This document shows positions 1-7,724 of a stretch of 36,868 nt of DNA, one piece after another. The stretch is from contig JWZX01003277.1 of assembly GCA_001275005.1 (NCBI GenBank), positions 1-36,868 on the forward strand, given 5' to 3'. The position numbers and the translations under genes are program-made. Each line of letters starts with the position of its first letter. Position 1 is the stretch's first letter. Source of the DNA: Chrysochromulina tobinii. Its lineage: Eukaryota; Haptophyta; Prymnesiales; Chrysochromulinaceae. The notes beneath the pieces are model-generated. The model did not search any database. It was not told the origin of the DNA and saw only the letters and a program-made list of their open reading frames with translations.

Positions 1-318
1 TGTCCTGGAGCCATCTGCTGTCCTGCGCGTCGTGCGCTGCGGGCGGTGCTGCAGCCACACACTGCAGTCAACGCCTTGGAGCACGTTCGTCGGCCCGAGA
101 CGCAGCATACGCATGTCGTCATCGGGAACGAGCTGGCCGAAGCGGATGCCGGGCAGCGCGATGCTGCGGATGAAGCGAAGCCGCGCCGTGTCATGCTTGT
201 TGTATCGGCCACTCACCGCGCGGCCGCCAGCTGATCGCTTTGGGATCTTCGCAAGTATGGAGCGAAGCTCGGCATCTTCAATGACGAGCTCCTCTGACTT
301 GGGAAGGTTCAGTGACAT
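1..318 (-). CDS. Partial hypothetical protein, N-terminal part
   Basis: Read on the minus strand, an ATG at 318 opens a frame with no stop to the window edge (106 codons). The product begins MSLNLPKSEELVIEDAELRS and has ordinary soluble-protein composition, with alternating acidic and basic residues, including RFIRSIALPGIRFGQLVPDD. I do not recognise the family. It is a better coding candidate than the plus-strand frame over the same bases, whose translation is Ser/Arg-rich shadow. It would diverge from the RBR-LRR gene that starts 169 bp away. An exon end could lie near the left edge. Whether it is a gene rests only on the open frame and composition. Confidence 0.45.
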   Translation of the reverse strand, partial: MSLNLPKSEELVIEDAELRSILAKIPKRSAGGRAVSGRYNKHDTARLRFIRSIALPGIRFGQLVPDDDMRMLRLGPTNVLQGVDCSVWLQHRPQRTTRRTADGSRT

Positions 319-331
319 CGTAGCGCTACAC

Positions 332-413
332 CAGTGCGCGGCCACGCTTCGCAGTGGGGCGGCCACGCTTCGCAGTGGGGCGGCCACGCTTCGCCAGTGG
401 GGCGGCCACGCTT
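332..413. repeat. Four tandem 20-22 bp units between divergent starts
   Basis: Four head-to-tail copies of a unit close to CAGTGGGGCGGCCACGCTTC lie at 332-351, 352-372, 373-393 and 394-413. Copies two and three are identical; the first has CGC in place of GGG, and the fourth carries one extra C at its start. The array fills much of the 169 bp between the divergent ATGs at 318 and 488, so it may carry repeated protein-binding sites (GGGCGG is GC-box-like), but that role is inferred. Confidence 0.85.
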
Positions 414-487
414 TCCCCACTCCCGAAAAATCGCCTTCCCCGAAAAAAGCCTCAAAGTTTGGGCGGCACTGCGTTGTGAGCAACTCT

Positions 488-3223
488 ATGAGCCTGTCGG
501 GCAAGACGATCGTGTTCTGGGCGAAGAAGGCCAAACACATTGAGCAAATATGCATGCGAGCGCGAGACGGAGAGGAGGTCACGCTGTCTCACGATGGAGC
601 GGCCGCCACGCGAGCACTGTGCCTCATCTGCCTCGAGGAGGTCATCACGCTCCGCGGGCTCGCCTGCCCCGAGGGCCACCTAATCTGCTCGGCATGCCTT
701 CAAAGGTACATCTGCAGCCTCGCTGGCTCGGCAAAGTTGCGCAGCTCGAATGGCGCCCTCGACTGCCTCGGCGCCCACCAGCAGGCGTTCTCTTTTGGCC
801 GCAGCATGGTCGAGCCCCTCCTCTTTGGAGATGCGCTGCGGCTCTACCTCGAGACGATGGAGACGACGGAGACGACGGAGACGCCGGGCGAGGGAGAAGT
901 GCAGTGCACCCCCGAGTCGATACAGTCAGAGCTCCACGAGGCCCTGAACCTCAGCTGCCCATCTTGCGAGATGTTCTGCGACCCGGATCCAGACGGTTGC
1001 ATCGCGATGAAATGCAGCAGCTGCAACGTGGCGTTCTGCTGGATGTGCTTTCAGCCCTGCGGCCGCGATGCGCACCCTCACTGCCGCGAGGTGCATGGTG
1101 GATACTTTCCGCCGAGAACTGTAGTGAACCAATGGCATCGGCGGCTCCGATGGCGCCAGGTCGACAGGGTGTTGCAGCGCGCGTTTGGGGAGCGCCCGGC
1201 GCCGAAGCTCGCGGTGGGGGTGGAGGTGCTCAACGGGCTGCTCTCTGGCCTCAAGAACTCTTTCGGCCGGCTCTTCAAGTTCGTCCCGTCTGCGGAGGGG
1301 GTTGGCGCAGCCGATGTGGCGGCAACGGCGGCAGCCAAGGCGGCGACCAAGGGGGAGGCTGCGCGCATCGCGTCCAAGCAAAAGGAGGCCTTGCGGGAGG
1401 AGGCCTTGCGCCTCTGTGCGCGGAATCTCGCCGACAGCGAGATTCGGCTGTGGCCCTTCCCGACCGTGGAGCCGTCAGTGGGAGACATCCTCGAAGTTGT
1501 ACAGCACGTGCAAGCGGCGCAATTTGGGCGGATCGATGAGCTTCGAGCGCTCCTCGACAACACGCCGGAGCTTATCGACCAGGCCAACGACCGCAGCATG
1601 ACTGCGCTCATGGCCGCGGCGCACGGAGGGCACGCTGCAGTCGTCACAATGCTCCTCGAGCGCGGGGCGGACGTTACCTGCCGGGACGATCGTGGGGTGA
1701 GCGCTCTGGACTATGCGATCAGGGAGAACAAGCAGGAGGTGGCGCAGGCGCTCCTGGATTGTGGCGCCAAGGTCGATGCGCTCAAGAAGGGGCTCAGCAT
1801 TGAGTCGGCCACGATGCTTGCCAAGATCGGCGCGGAGAAGGGCATCATGCTCTCGGGCATGACGCGCGACCAGACGGAGGCCAACTTCTCGAACGGGAAC
1901 CTCCGACCCGCCGACACAATCCTGATCGTGTCGGACCTGAAGTTGATGGCGGGGGTGACCACCCTCTTCCTCGGAATCAACAACATCGGCGACGAGGGTG
2001 CCAAGGTGATTGCGGAGGCGCTGAAGGTCCACGCGGTCTTGACCACCCTGCGCCTTGACAATAACAAGATCGGGGTTGAGGGTGCCAAGGCAATCGCTGA
2101 GGCGCTGAAGGTCAACGCGGTGTTGACCACTCTGTCCCTCAACTACAACCAGATTGGGGACGAGGGTGCCAAAGCCATCGCTGAGGCCCTCAAGTCGGGC
2201 ATGGTGGTGGTGACCATCCTGAACCTGGACTCCAACATGATCAGGGGTGAGGGAGCCATCGCGATCGCGGAGGCGCTGAAGGTCAATTCGGTACTCAAAA
2301 ATCTCTCCGTCGCCAACAACAACATCGACGGAGAGGGGGCGCAGCAACTCGCGACAGCAGTCCTCAGCAGCGCATCTCTCGAGGTCTTCTCGGAGATCCC
2401 AATCAAGAAGCTACGTGCAGACGCGCTGACGAAGCTGGACCTGAGAGGCGTTGGGGTCTCCGGCGCCCTCATCCTCTCTGATCTTCTTAAGTTCAGCTTG
2501 GCACTCAAACATTGCAACTTGCTCAAGAATGGCCTTGGTGTTGAGTTGGCCACGATGCTTGCCAAGATTGGCGCAGAGAAGGGCATCATGCTCTCGGGCA
2601 TGACGCACGACCAGACGGAGGCCAACTTCACAAGTCAGTACCTCCAACCGGCCGACTGCATCCTGATCAGGTCTGACCTGCAGTTCATGGCAGTCTTGAC
2701 CAAGCTGTTCCTCTGTGGCAACAACATCGGCGACGACGGTGCCAAGGCGATCGCGGAGGCGCTGAAGATCCACGCGGTGGTGACCACCCTGGACCTGAAC
2801 TCCAACAACATCGGTCCAGTGGGAGCCATTGCGATCGCAGAGGCGCTGAAGGTCAATGCGGTGTTGACCGAGCTCAGGCTCGGGAGCAACTGGATCAGCG
2901 ACGACGGTGCCAAGGCGATCACGGAGGCGCTGAAGGTCAACGCGGTGGTGACCACCCTCTTCCTCTCGATCAACAGCATCGGGGATGAGGGAGCGAAGGC
3001 GATTGCGGAGGCGCTGAAGGTCAACTCGGTGGTGACCACCCTGCACCTGGGCCAGAACCAGATCGGTGCGAAGGGTGCCATCGCGATCGCGGAGGCGCTG
3101 AAGGTCAACACTGTCTTGACCAAGCTGCGGCTTGGTGACAATAACATGGGAGATGCAGGGAAAACAGTGGTACAAAATGCGGTGAAGCTGAAGGGCCGGA
3201 GTGGATTTGAGTTGCTAATGTAG
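488..3223 (+). CDS. RBR-like zinc finger, ankyrin and leucine-rich repeat protein
   Basis: Probable ubiquitin-ligase-type scaffold of 911 residues. An upstream in-frame stretch back to 32 lacks an ATG and has shadow composition, so the ATG at 488 (MSLSGKTIVFWAKK) is chosen. In order: a RING-like half (CLICLEE, then CPEGHLICSAC) near residues 41-75; a Cys-rich block near 156-200 whose CPSC, DGC, KCSSC and FCWMC spacing matches the Rcat (RING2) part of RBR E3 ligases, the Cys of DGC being the expected catalytic one; a basic Ala-rich helix; two to three ankyrin repeats near 341-434; and ribonuclease-inhibitor-type LRRs (repeated GAKAIAEALKVNAVLTTL) near 480-645 and 725-891. The LRR part has two copies of a block starting ATMLAKIGAEKGIMLSGMT. 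No clear IBR domain is seen between RING and Rcat. Ligase activity is inferred. Confidence 0.8.
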   Translation: MSLSGKTIVFWAKKAKHIEQICMRARDGEEVTLSHDGAAATRALCLICLEEVITLRGLACPEGHLICSACLQRYICSLAGSAKLRSSNGALDCLGAHQQAFSFGRSMVEPLLFGDALRLYLETMETTETTETPGEGEVQCTPESIQSELHEALNLSCPSCEMFCDPDPDGCIAMKCSSCNVAFCWMCFQPCGRDAHPHCREVHGGYFPPRTVVNQWHRRLRWRQVDRVLQRAFGERPAPKLAVGVEVLNGLLSGLKNSFGRLFKFVPSAEGVGAADVAATAAAKAATKGEAARIASKQKEALREEALRLCARNLADSEIRLWPFPTVEPSVGDILEVVQHVQAAQFGRIDELRALLDNTPELIDQANDRSMTALMAAAHGGHAAVVTMLLERGADVTCRDDRGVSALDYAIRENKQEVAQALLDCGAKVDALKKGLSIESATMLAKIGAEKGIMLSGMTRDQTEANFSNGNLRPADTILIVSDLKLMAGVTTLFLGINNIGDEGAKVIAEALKVHAVLTTLRLDNNKIGVEGAKAIAEALKVNAVLTTLSLNYNQIGDEGAKAIAEALKSGMVVVTILNLDSNMIRGEGAIAIAEALKVNSVLKNLSVANNNIDGEGAQQLATAVLSSASLEVFSEIPIKKLRADALTKLDLRGVGVSGALILSDLLKFSLALKHCNLLKNGLGVELATMLAKIGAEKGIMLSGMTHDQTEANFTSQYLQPADCILIRSDLQFMAVLTKLFLCGNNIGDDGAKAIAEALKIHAVVTTLDLNSNNIGPVGAIAIAEALKVNAVLTELRLGSNWISDDGAKAITEALKVNAVVTTLFLSINSIGDEGAKAIAEALKVNSVVTTLHLGQNQIGAKGAIAIAEALKVNTVLTKLRLGDNNMGDAGKTVVQNAVKLKGRSGFELLM

Positions 3224-3985
3224 GAATCCTAGAATGTACCAGTATTCATAGATTGTGCGAGCACTGACGATGAACATGTAAAGTTCGCTGCTGCGTGTCG
3301 TCTGTGAAAGTGTGGAAGCTCCGCTCCGCCGTTTAGGTATCGGCTATCGCGTCGTAAACCGCTACCGGATTCGACGGTCGCAATAGCCAATACGGTATAC
3401 GCGTCTCGCGAGGTTTTGGCTTTTTCGGATAAACATTCTGTATTCTCGGACGTAAGCTCATTAAGGGATTGAATGAGAATGTTTAGAATGCCGCGGGAGC
3501 TTCGACGCCATGGCGCGAGCCCCCAAAATCGAAAATGATAAATGTGAAAATTCATCTGTCGCTTTAAACTTACATTGTTACATAATCACGTGAAATTACT
3601 GCAAACCGACCGTCGCCGCGTCGGTTTGGACGGCGAGCACGCGCGCGCTTGTAGCGGGGTATGTAGGAAGCGGCGATTGTCCCCGGACTCTGGCCCGGCG
3701 GTGGTGGGACGGATTAGACTGAGTGACGAAAAGACCAACCGAACAGAAGAATGCCGCGCTATTCTTGCGTTGTGCGAGCCTCCAGACACCAGAGACTGGA
3801 TGGACCCGTGCCACCTATGTATAGCTTTCAGCCCCTACCGCCGCCTACACGCCGGAGTATCCATAGAGCCCACCCCGTGTCATTCCCCCGGCCCCTACCC
3901 CCTAGCCCGGCCCATTCGGGCGTCACTCGGCGGGTGGTTACTAATTGCGTGGACCGCTCAGGCCAATGGTGCTGCGTGCATGCAC
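3224..3985. other. Convergent intergenic region with a 37-bp direct repeat
   Basis: This lies between the 3' ends of two convergent genes, so it should hold both 3' UTRs. I see no convincing coding frame or RNA gene. A 37-bp sequence starting CCTAGCCCGGCCCATTCGGG at 3901-3937 recurs at 3985-4021 with two or three mismatches, the second copy running into the last codons of the peptidase gene. A shorter sequence, GCTGCGTGCATGCA, also recurs at about 3971 and 4036. The pair looks like a diverged local duplication. Confidence 0.6.
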
Positions 3986-6481
3986 CTAGCCCGGCCCATT
4001 CGGGCGGCACTTGGCGGGTGGCGCGCTTCCAATGTGCTGCGTGCATGCATCCTCGGGCGAGCGCACGAGCTCACGGTCGATACTCGTGTGCGCCCAGCCC
4101 GGGAGCAAGCGCAGGATTTGGTACGGCCCTGCCTCACCGCCCGGGCCCGTTTCCGACTCGAGCGACTCCTGGCTATTCACCTTATCCCGGGTGACGCGCG
4201 GGCCGGTGCGCCGTGCGTCCCATGATACGTACTGCCACCAGAGCTGGTTCGGGTCCGTGCGACCGTTGGGGTTCGTCAGGGCGCTGAGCAGCTGCTCAGT
4301 CGCGCGGATCGGGTTGAAGATGAGAAGGTGGCGCTCGGGTTTCCCTAAGCGGTGCAGTTTGCGATAGCATGCACCCACGATGACCACAGCATGGCCTGCC
4401 CATTGTAGGTAGAGTGGAGGGCACTGGCAACGGTGAAGACCGCCACCGCGTAAAGACGAGGGGGCCATGCCATCGCCGTGCAGATCAGCGCCTTCGCCAC
4501 CGCCGTCGCCGCCGAACTCCGGGAGGCCGGCAATGCCGCCGCCGCCGCCGGCGGCGCCGCGCTCGCCTTCGCAGTGCGCATCAAAGTGGCTCCAGACCCA
4601 ACGGAACAGGAGCTCTGATGCCGTGGCCTCGCCTTCGGGCCCATCAATAAGGTCGTGCAGCTCGGCGCGGCAGCCGGCCCACCGAAGGACCGCCCACATA
4701 TCCGAGGCACCCATGAGCTTCAGGTGCGGCTGCACGATCGGCCCGCCGGCGTACTCGAGCACATCCAACGGCGAGCTCGCGGGAGATCGACCCATTGGAT
4801 GACCGCCGCCCGGGAGTGTGCTGCCGCCAGCGAGAGCGAGGGCCTGGAATCCACTCCCAATGTCGCGTAACGGGTTCCAAGGCGCCGTCGCGGGCGCCGA
4901 CGCGGGCGCCGACGCGGGCGCCGACGCGGCCGCGGTTCTCGATGTGGGGCTGGCGGACGAGGCGGCGGCCGCCACCGACGCGGGCATGCTCGGCGCCGCG
5001 GCTCTCGGCGCGGCCGCCTCTGCGGCTGACGCTGCGGGAGGCACGGTTGGCAGCCGCGGCGGCGGGCGCGGCGGCGGCAGCGGCAGCGGCTCGCACACGA
5101 GCTGCCCAGTTTCGTCCCGTGGTTCCTTTCCAAACGGCTCCTGCATGTGCATGGTCGAGTTTCCGAGCTGCTGCGCTCCGTCGGTGTCCCACCCCGCACG
5201 CCATGCCTCACGAAGCGTGCGCTGCAGCCGGCGCACCGAGGGCACCGCGCGGCTGACGTGGCGTGCACTCGGAGCGTCCAGGAAGATTTCGCGTGCGCTC
5301 GGCCAGCGGCGCTGCTGCCAGCGCTGCTGGGCCATCACGTACGAGATCAACATCTGGGCGGACCGGTACGCGCAACTCTTGTCGGAGCGATCCTGGGCAA
5401 GGTGGAGCACGGGGCCCGCGCACAGTAGCGCGTGCAGCCAGCCGCCGTCCTCGACAGCCCGGGCCGCCATCGCTTCGATGCACGTGGCGAGCAGCGGCAG
5501 CACGTGCGACGATCGCGGCGCGGAGATCTCCACCGACTCGGCGAGCGGCGGCATGCGGCGCGCGAGGCTGGTCAGAGTGTAGCGGGCGAGCGCCGGCACG
5601 GCGGCCGCGTAGAGGGCGCGGTCGACTCGGGCGAGGCGGCCGAGCGTCGTCGTGGGCGTCTGCTGGAGCGCAGCTGCGCCCCTCTCGCCGTGGCGTGCAG
5701 CCACCTCGGGCAGCATCGACAAGATATGTTCGAGGAGCCATGCATGCGTCTGCGGGTCGACTGCCACCCCGAGGCGCTCGTGCAAGCTGCTCTCGCACGC
5801 GCGCAGCCTGTCCGTGCACACGTGCAGGGACTCGGAGCCGTTGCAAGGGGCCACAAGCCAGTGCTCGCCGCCAGGCAAGACGCTCGAGCTCAGCACCGCC
5901 ACCTCCTCACCGTCCAGCTCGGGTCGTTCCACGATGCCGTGTAGCGTCGCGTGGCAGCCTGCGCGCACCTCGACTGACGACGGCTTCACAGCAGCGCTCG
6001 CCGCCGGGCTATGCGACGCAGCAGCCGGGCTCGTGCCGTTCGGCGCTGGCGGTGTCGATACCGCGTGCTTCTCGCGAGTCGCCACGGCCGATGGGGATGT
6101 ACCTTTGGGTGAACCTTGGGTACTGGCGGGCGAGCTGGTACCAAGAGCCTCGAGCGGTGGCAGCACTTGGCGTGGCGAAGGCGATGCCGCCTCGCCGTTT
6201 GGCGCGCGAGCTCGCACGATCGCCCCAGGTCCTTTATTGAAGAGACCTGCAAAGGCCCCCAGCCTCGCACTGTCTCCCTGAGGGCTCCGGCTCCGAACCC
6301 TCGCACTGTCTCCTCCGGGTTGCAGCGGCGGCAGGTCTCGAGGAGAGCTCGAGCCATCGCCCGCGCTGAGCGGCCCGCCAAGGCGCCGTCGGAAGGCCGA
6401 CGCGCCGCGCGTTGCGTGCGAAATGGTGACCGGAATCGTGGATAACCTCGTTGAACTGCTGAAGTGGAGGGCGCCGCTCAC
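3986..6481 (-). CDS. ZUP1/ZUFSP-like peptidase, C78 family (deubiquitinase type)
   Basis: Cysteine peptidase-like protein of 831 residues. The family (UFSP/ZUP1, clan CA) removes UFM1 or K63-linked ubiquitin. The catalytic Cys is C370 in SCAYRSAQMLISY, matching the family's CGYRNxQMLLS block. The His is H697 in PPLYLQWAGHAVVIVG, and the partner position is N723 in LLIFNP where relatives have Asp (LILDP). The terminal GPYQILRLLPG also matches the family end. The Cys-His distance is 327 residues, against about 130 in human ZUP1, because of a Pro/Ala/Gly-rich disordered insertion (roughly residues 440-640) that includes ASAP repeats. Residues 1-170 are also disordered and Ser/Pro-rich; no zinc fingers or ubiquitin-binding motifs are evident. 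It is intronless as read. Substrate preference (ubiquitin or UFM1) cannot be told, though the LYLQ..GH context is closer to ZUP1. Confidence 0.85.
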   Translation of the reverse strand: MSGALHFSSSTRLSTIPVTISHATRGASAFRRRLGGPLSAGDGSSSPRDLPPLQPGGDSARVRSRSPQGDSARLGAFAGLFNKGPGAIVRARAPNGEAASPSPRQVLPPLEALGTSSPASTQGSPKGTSPSAVATREKHAVSTPPAPNGTSPAAASHSPAASAAVKPSSVEVRAGCHATLHGIVERPELDGEEVAVLSSSVLPGGEHWLVAPCNGSESLHVCTDRLRACESSLHERLGVAVDPQTHAWLLEHILSMLPEVAARHGERGAAALQQTPTTTLGRLARVDRALYAAAVPALARYTLTSLARRMPPLAESVEISAPRSSHVLPLLATCIEAMAARAVEDGGWLHALLCAGPVLHLAQDRSDKSCAYRSAQMLISYVMAQQRWQQRRWPSAREIFLDAPSARHVSRAVPSVRRLQRTLREAWRAGWDTDGAQQLGNSTMHMQEPFGKEPRDETGQLVCEPLPLPPPRPPPRLPTVPPAASAAEAAAPRAAAPSMPASVAAAASSASPTSRTAAASAPASAPASAPATAPWNPLRDIGSGFQALALAGGSTLPGGGHPMGRSPASSPLDVLEYAGGPIVQPHLKLMGASDMWAVLRWAGCRAELHDLIDGPEGEATASELLFRWVWSHFDAHCEGERGAAGGGGGIAGLPEFGGDGGGEGADLHGDGMAPSSLRGGGLHRCQCPPLYLQWAGHAVVIVGACYRKLHRLGKPERHLLIFNPIRATEQLLSALTNPNGRTDPNQLWWQYVSWDARRTGPRVTRDKVNSQESLESETGPGGEAGPYQILRLLPGWAHTSIDRELVRSPEDACTQHIGSAPPAKCRPNGPG

Positions 6482-6539
6482 GAGGAGTGGTGGCTCAGCA
6501 CGAGCTGGCGCGCGTGTCGTTTCTCGTTTTTAGCGGAGA

Positions 6540-6551
6540 AAAAGGTCAGCT
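6540..6551 (+). promoter_or_regulatory. Shared 12-mer AAAAGGTCAGCT upstream of the C78 gene
   Basis: The 12-mer AAAAGGTCAGCT lies about 60 bp upstream of the peptidase ATG at 6481. Its reverse complement occurs twice between the PLAT-like and SWEET genes (24155-24166 and 24215-24226). Position near three start codons suggests a transcription-factor site or core promoter element; this is an inference from recurrence only. Confidence 0.35.
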
Positions 6552-6645
6552 GATGCGGGGGCAATCTTCGTGTCAGTAAAGTGACCAGGCTGATCTACTC
6601 CACATAGTGCTCCACCGCTCCCCGCGTGTGTGGGCACCGCGTGCG

Positions 6646-7499
6646 TCAGGGCGTGGCCGCAGCTTTGGGCTCTCCGTCCTCGCCAGCATGGGGCTCTCCG
6701 TCCTCATCGTTGTGGTCGCCGTGCCGCGGATGATGGTCCTCATAGTCGGGCATCTCGCGCTCGCGCTCGCCGTCGCCGCCGCCGCCGCCGCCCTCGTGCC
6801 CGTCCAGGTGCTCGTCTTTATGCTCGCCGTGCTCCTCGTCGTGCGCAGGGTCGGCGTGGTCGTCTCCGTAGGCGTGGTGGTCGTCCGCGTCGTTGTGGTC
6901 GTAGCGATGGTGCCCGTAGGCGTCCGGGTCGTGCGGGTATCCGCGATACCGCCCATAGCGTCGGTGATGGTAGTCATCCCCGTCGTCGTCGTATCCGTAG
7001 TGGTGCAAACGGTCCATGTACTCGTCGTCGTCGGGCATTTGACTGCCGGGTGGCTGGGCCGCATCAGATGCCGCGCCATCGGTGTGCGTCGCGGGCCAGC
7101 AATCGCTCTGGCAGCCCAGCGAGACTGAGCAGAACGCCTCACCATTTCCGCACCAGCCGTGCGACGAGCAGCAGTGACCCTTGCCGCATCGCGTCTCGCC
7201 AAACCAGTCGCTCTGAAAGTCCTTGCCGCACCGACCGTCGCCGCGCATCCCAAACCATACCCTCACGACCTCTGTGCGCAATAGAATCGTACAGGCGAGC
7301 GCGCGCGTCAGCCTGTGGGTCTTGGGGCTGAGTCTGGCCGGGTTCGCATCACGGTGCAGGGTGCGCGCGTACCATCGTCGTCCTGCTCGTGCGTATAGTG
7401 GTAGAAGAAGACGATGTACGCGGCGATCGATCCTACGAACGTGCCGACGAGCACGCGCGGCTTGCGCATGAAGCGGTGCGACGGCTTCGTCGTCTCCAT
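6646..7499 (-). CDS. Type II membrane protein, hevein domain and His/Asp-rich tail
   Basis: Two exons (7499-7373 and 7271-6646) give 250 residues. Exon 1 encodes a short basic N-tail (METTKPSHRFMRKPR) and one hydrophobic helix (VLVGTFVGSIAAYIVFFY), i.e. a signal anchor. Exon 2 opens with a chitin-binding type 1 (hevein, CBM18) domain near residues 50-100: eight cysteines in the order C, C, CC, C, C, C, C, with the diagnostic CCSSHGWCG core. The remaining 140 or so residues are extremely rich in His, Asp, Gly and Tyr, ending in a poly-Gly and Glu/Arg stretch. By family knowledge the hevein domain binds N-acetylglucosamine polymers; the tail could bind divalent metals (inference). The domain should face the lumen or cell exterior. 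The ATG at 7499 is the first in frame. It shares a 225-bp divergent region with the SCYL1-like gene. Confidence 0.8.
7272..7372 (-). other. Intron in the hevein-domain gene (101 bp)
   Basis: Minus strand: the donor GTACGC follows GATG and the acceptor is CACAG before AGGTCGTG. The intron is phase 1. Joining the exons keeps the frame and places the hevein domain directly behind the membrane anchor; without splicing neither ORF makes a sensible protein. Confidence 0.8.
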
Positions 7500-7724
7500 A
7501 CCTTCGCGACGCCGAAAGAGAGCACACGACACGTCAACAAGCTTGCAAATCAGGGGCTGGGAGCCCCTTTTGCAAATCGGGCCTTGCCGATCGGAAGGTT
7601 TCCACGAGCACGCGGATGCTGGTCAATCAGTCACTGATACGGCGCGTCGAAACCGCACGAGCAAAAGACTTCCGACCCCGCAGGACACCGCGCGAAGAAA
7701 GGCTCAAGGCATTTACAAAACGTC
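7500..7724. promoter_or_regulatory. Divergent promoter region, hevein-domain gene and SCYL1-like gene
   Basis: The 225 bp between the divergent ATGs at 7499 and 7725 must serve both genes. It holds a hairpin-forming inverted repeat (AGGGGCT, three bases, AGCCCCT; 7552-7568) exactly flanked by two direct copies of TTGCAAATC (7543-7551 and 7570-7578). No TATA box is obvious. The symmetric arrangement suggests a protein-binding site; this is inferred. Confidence 0.5.

Noticed and set aside
32-487. The plus-strand frame extending the RBR-LRR gene back to position 32.
   Set aside because: It opens with GTG, not ATG, its translation is Ser/Arg-rich shadow across the tandem repeats, and a sensible minus-strand frame covers part of it. 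The ATG at 488 is preferred.
6607-7128. A plus-strand frame with strongly hydrophobic Val/Leu runs that looks like a multi-pass membrane protein.
   Set aside because: It is antisense to the His/Asp-rich tail; GTC/GTG codons are the complement of GAC/CAC, so the hydrophobicity is an artefact.
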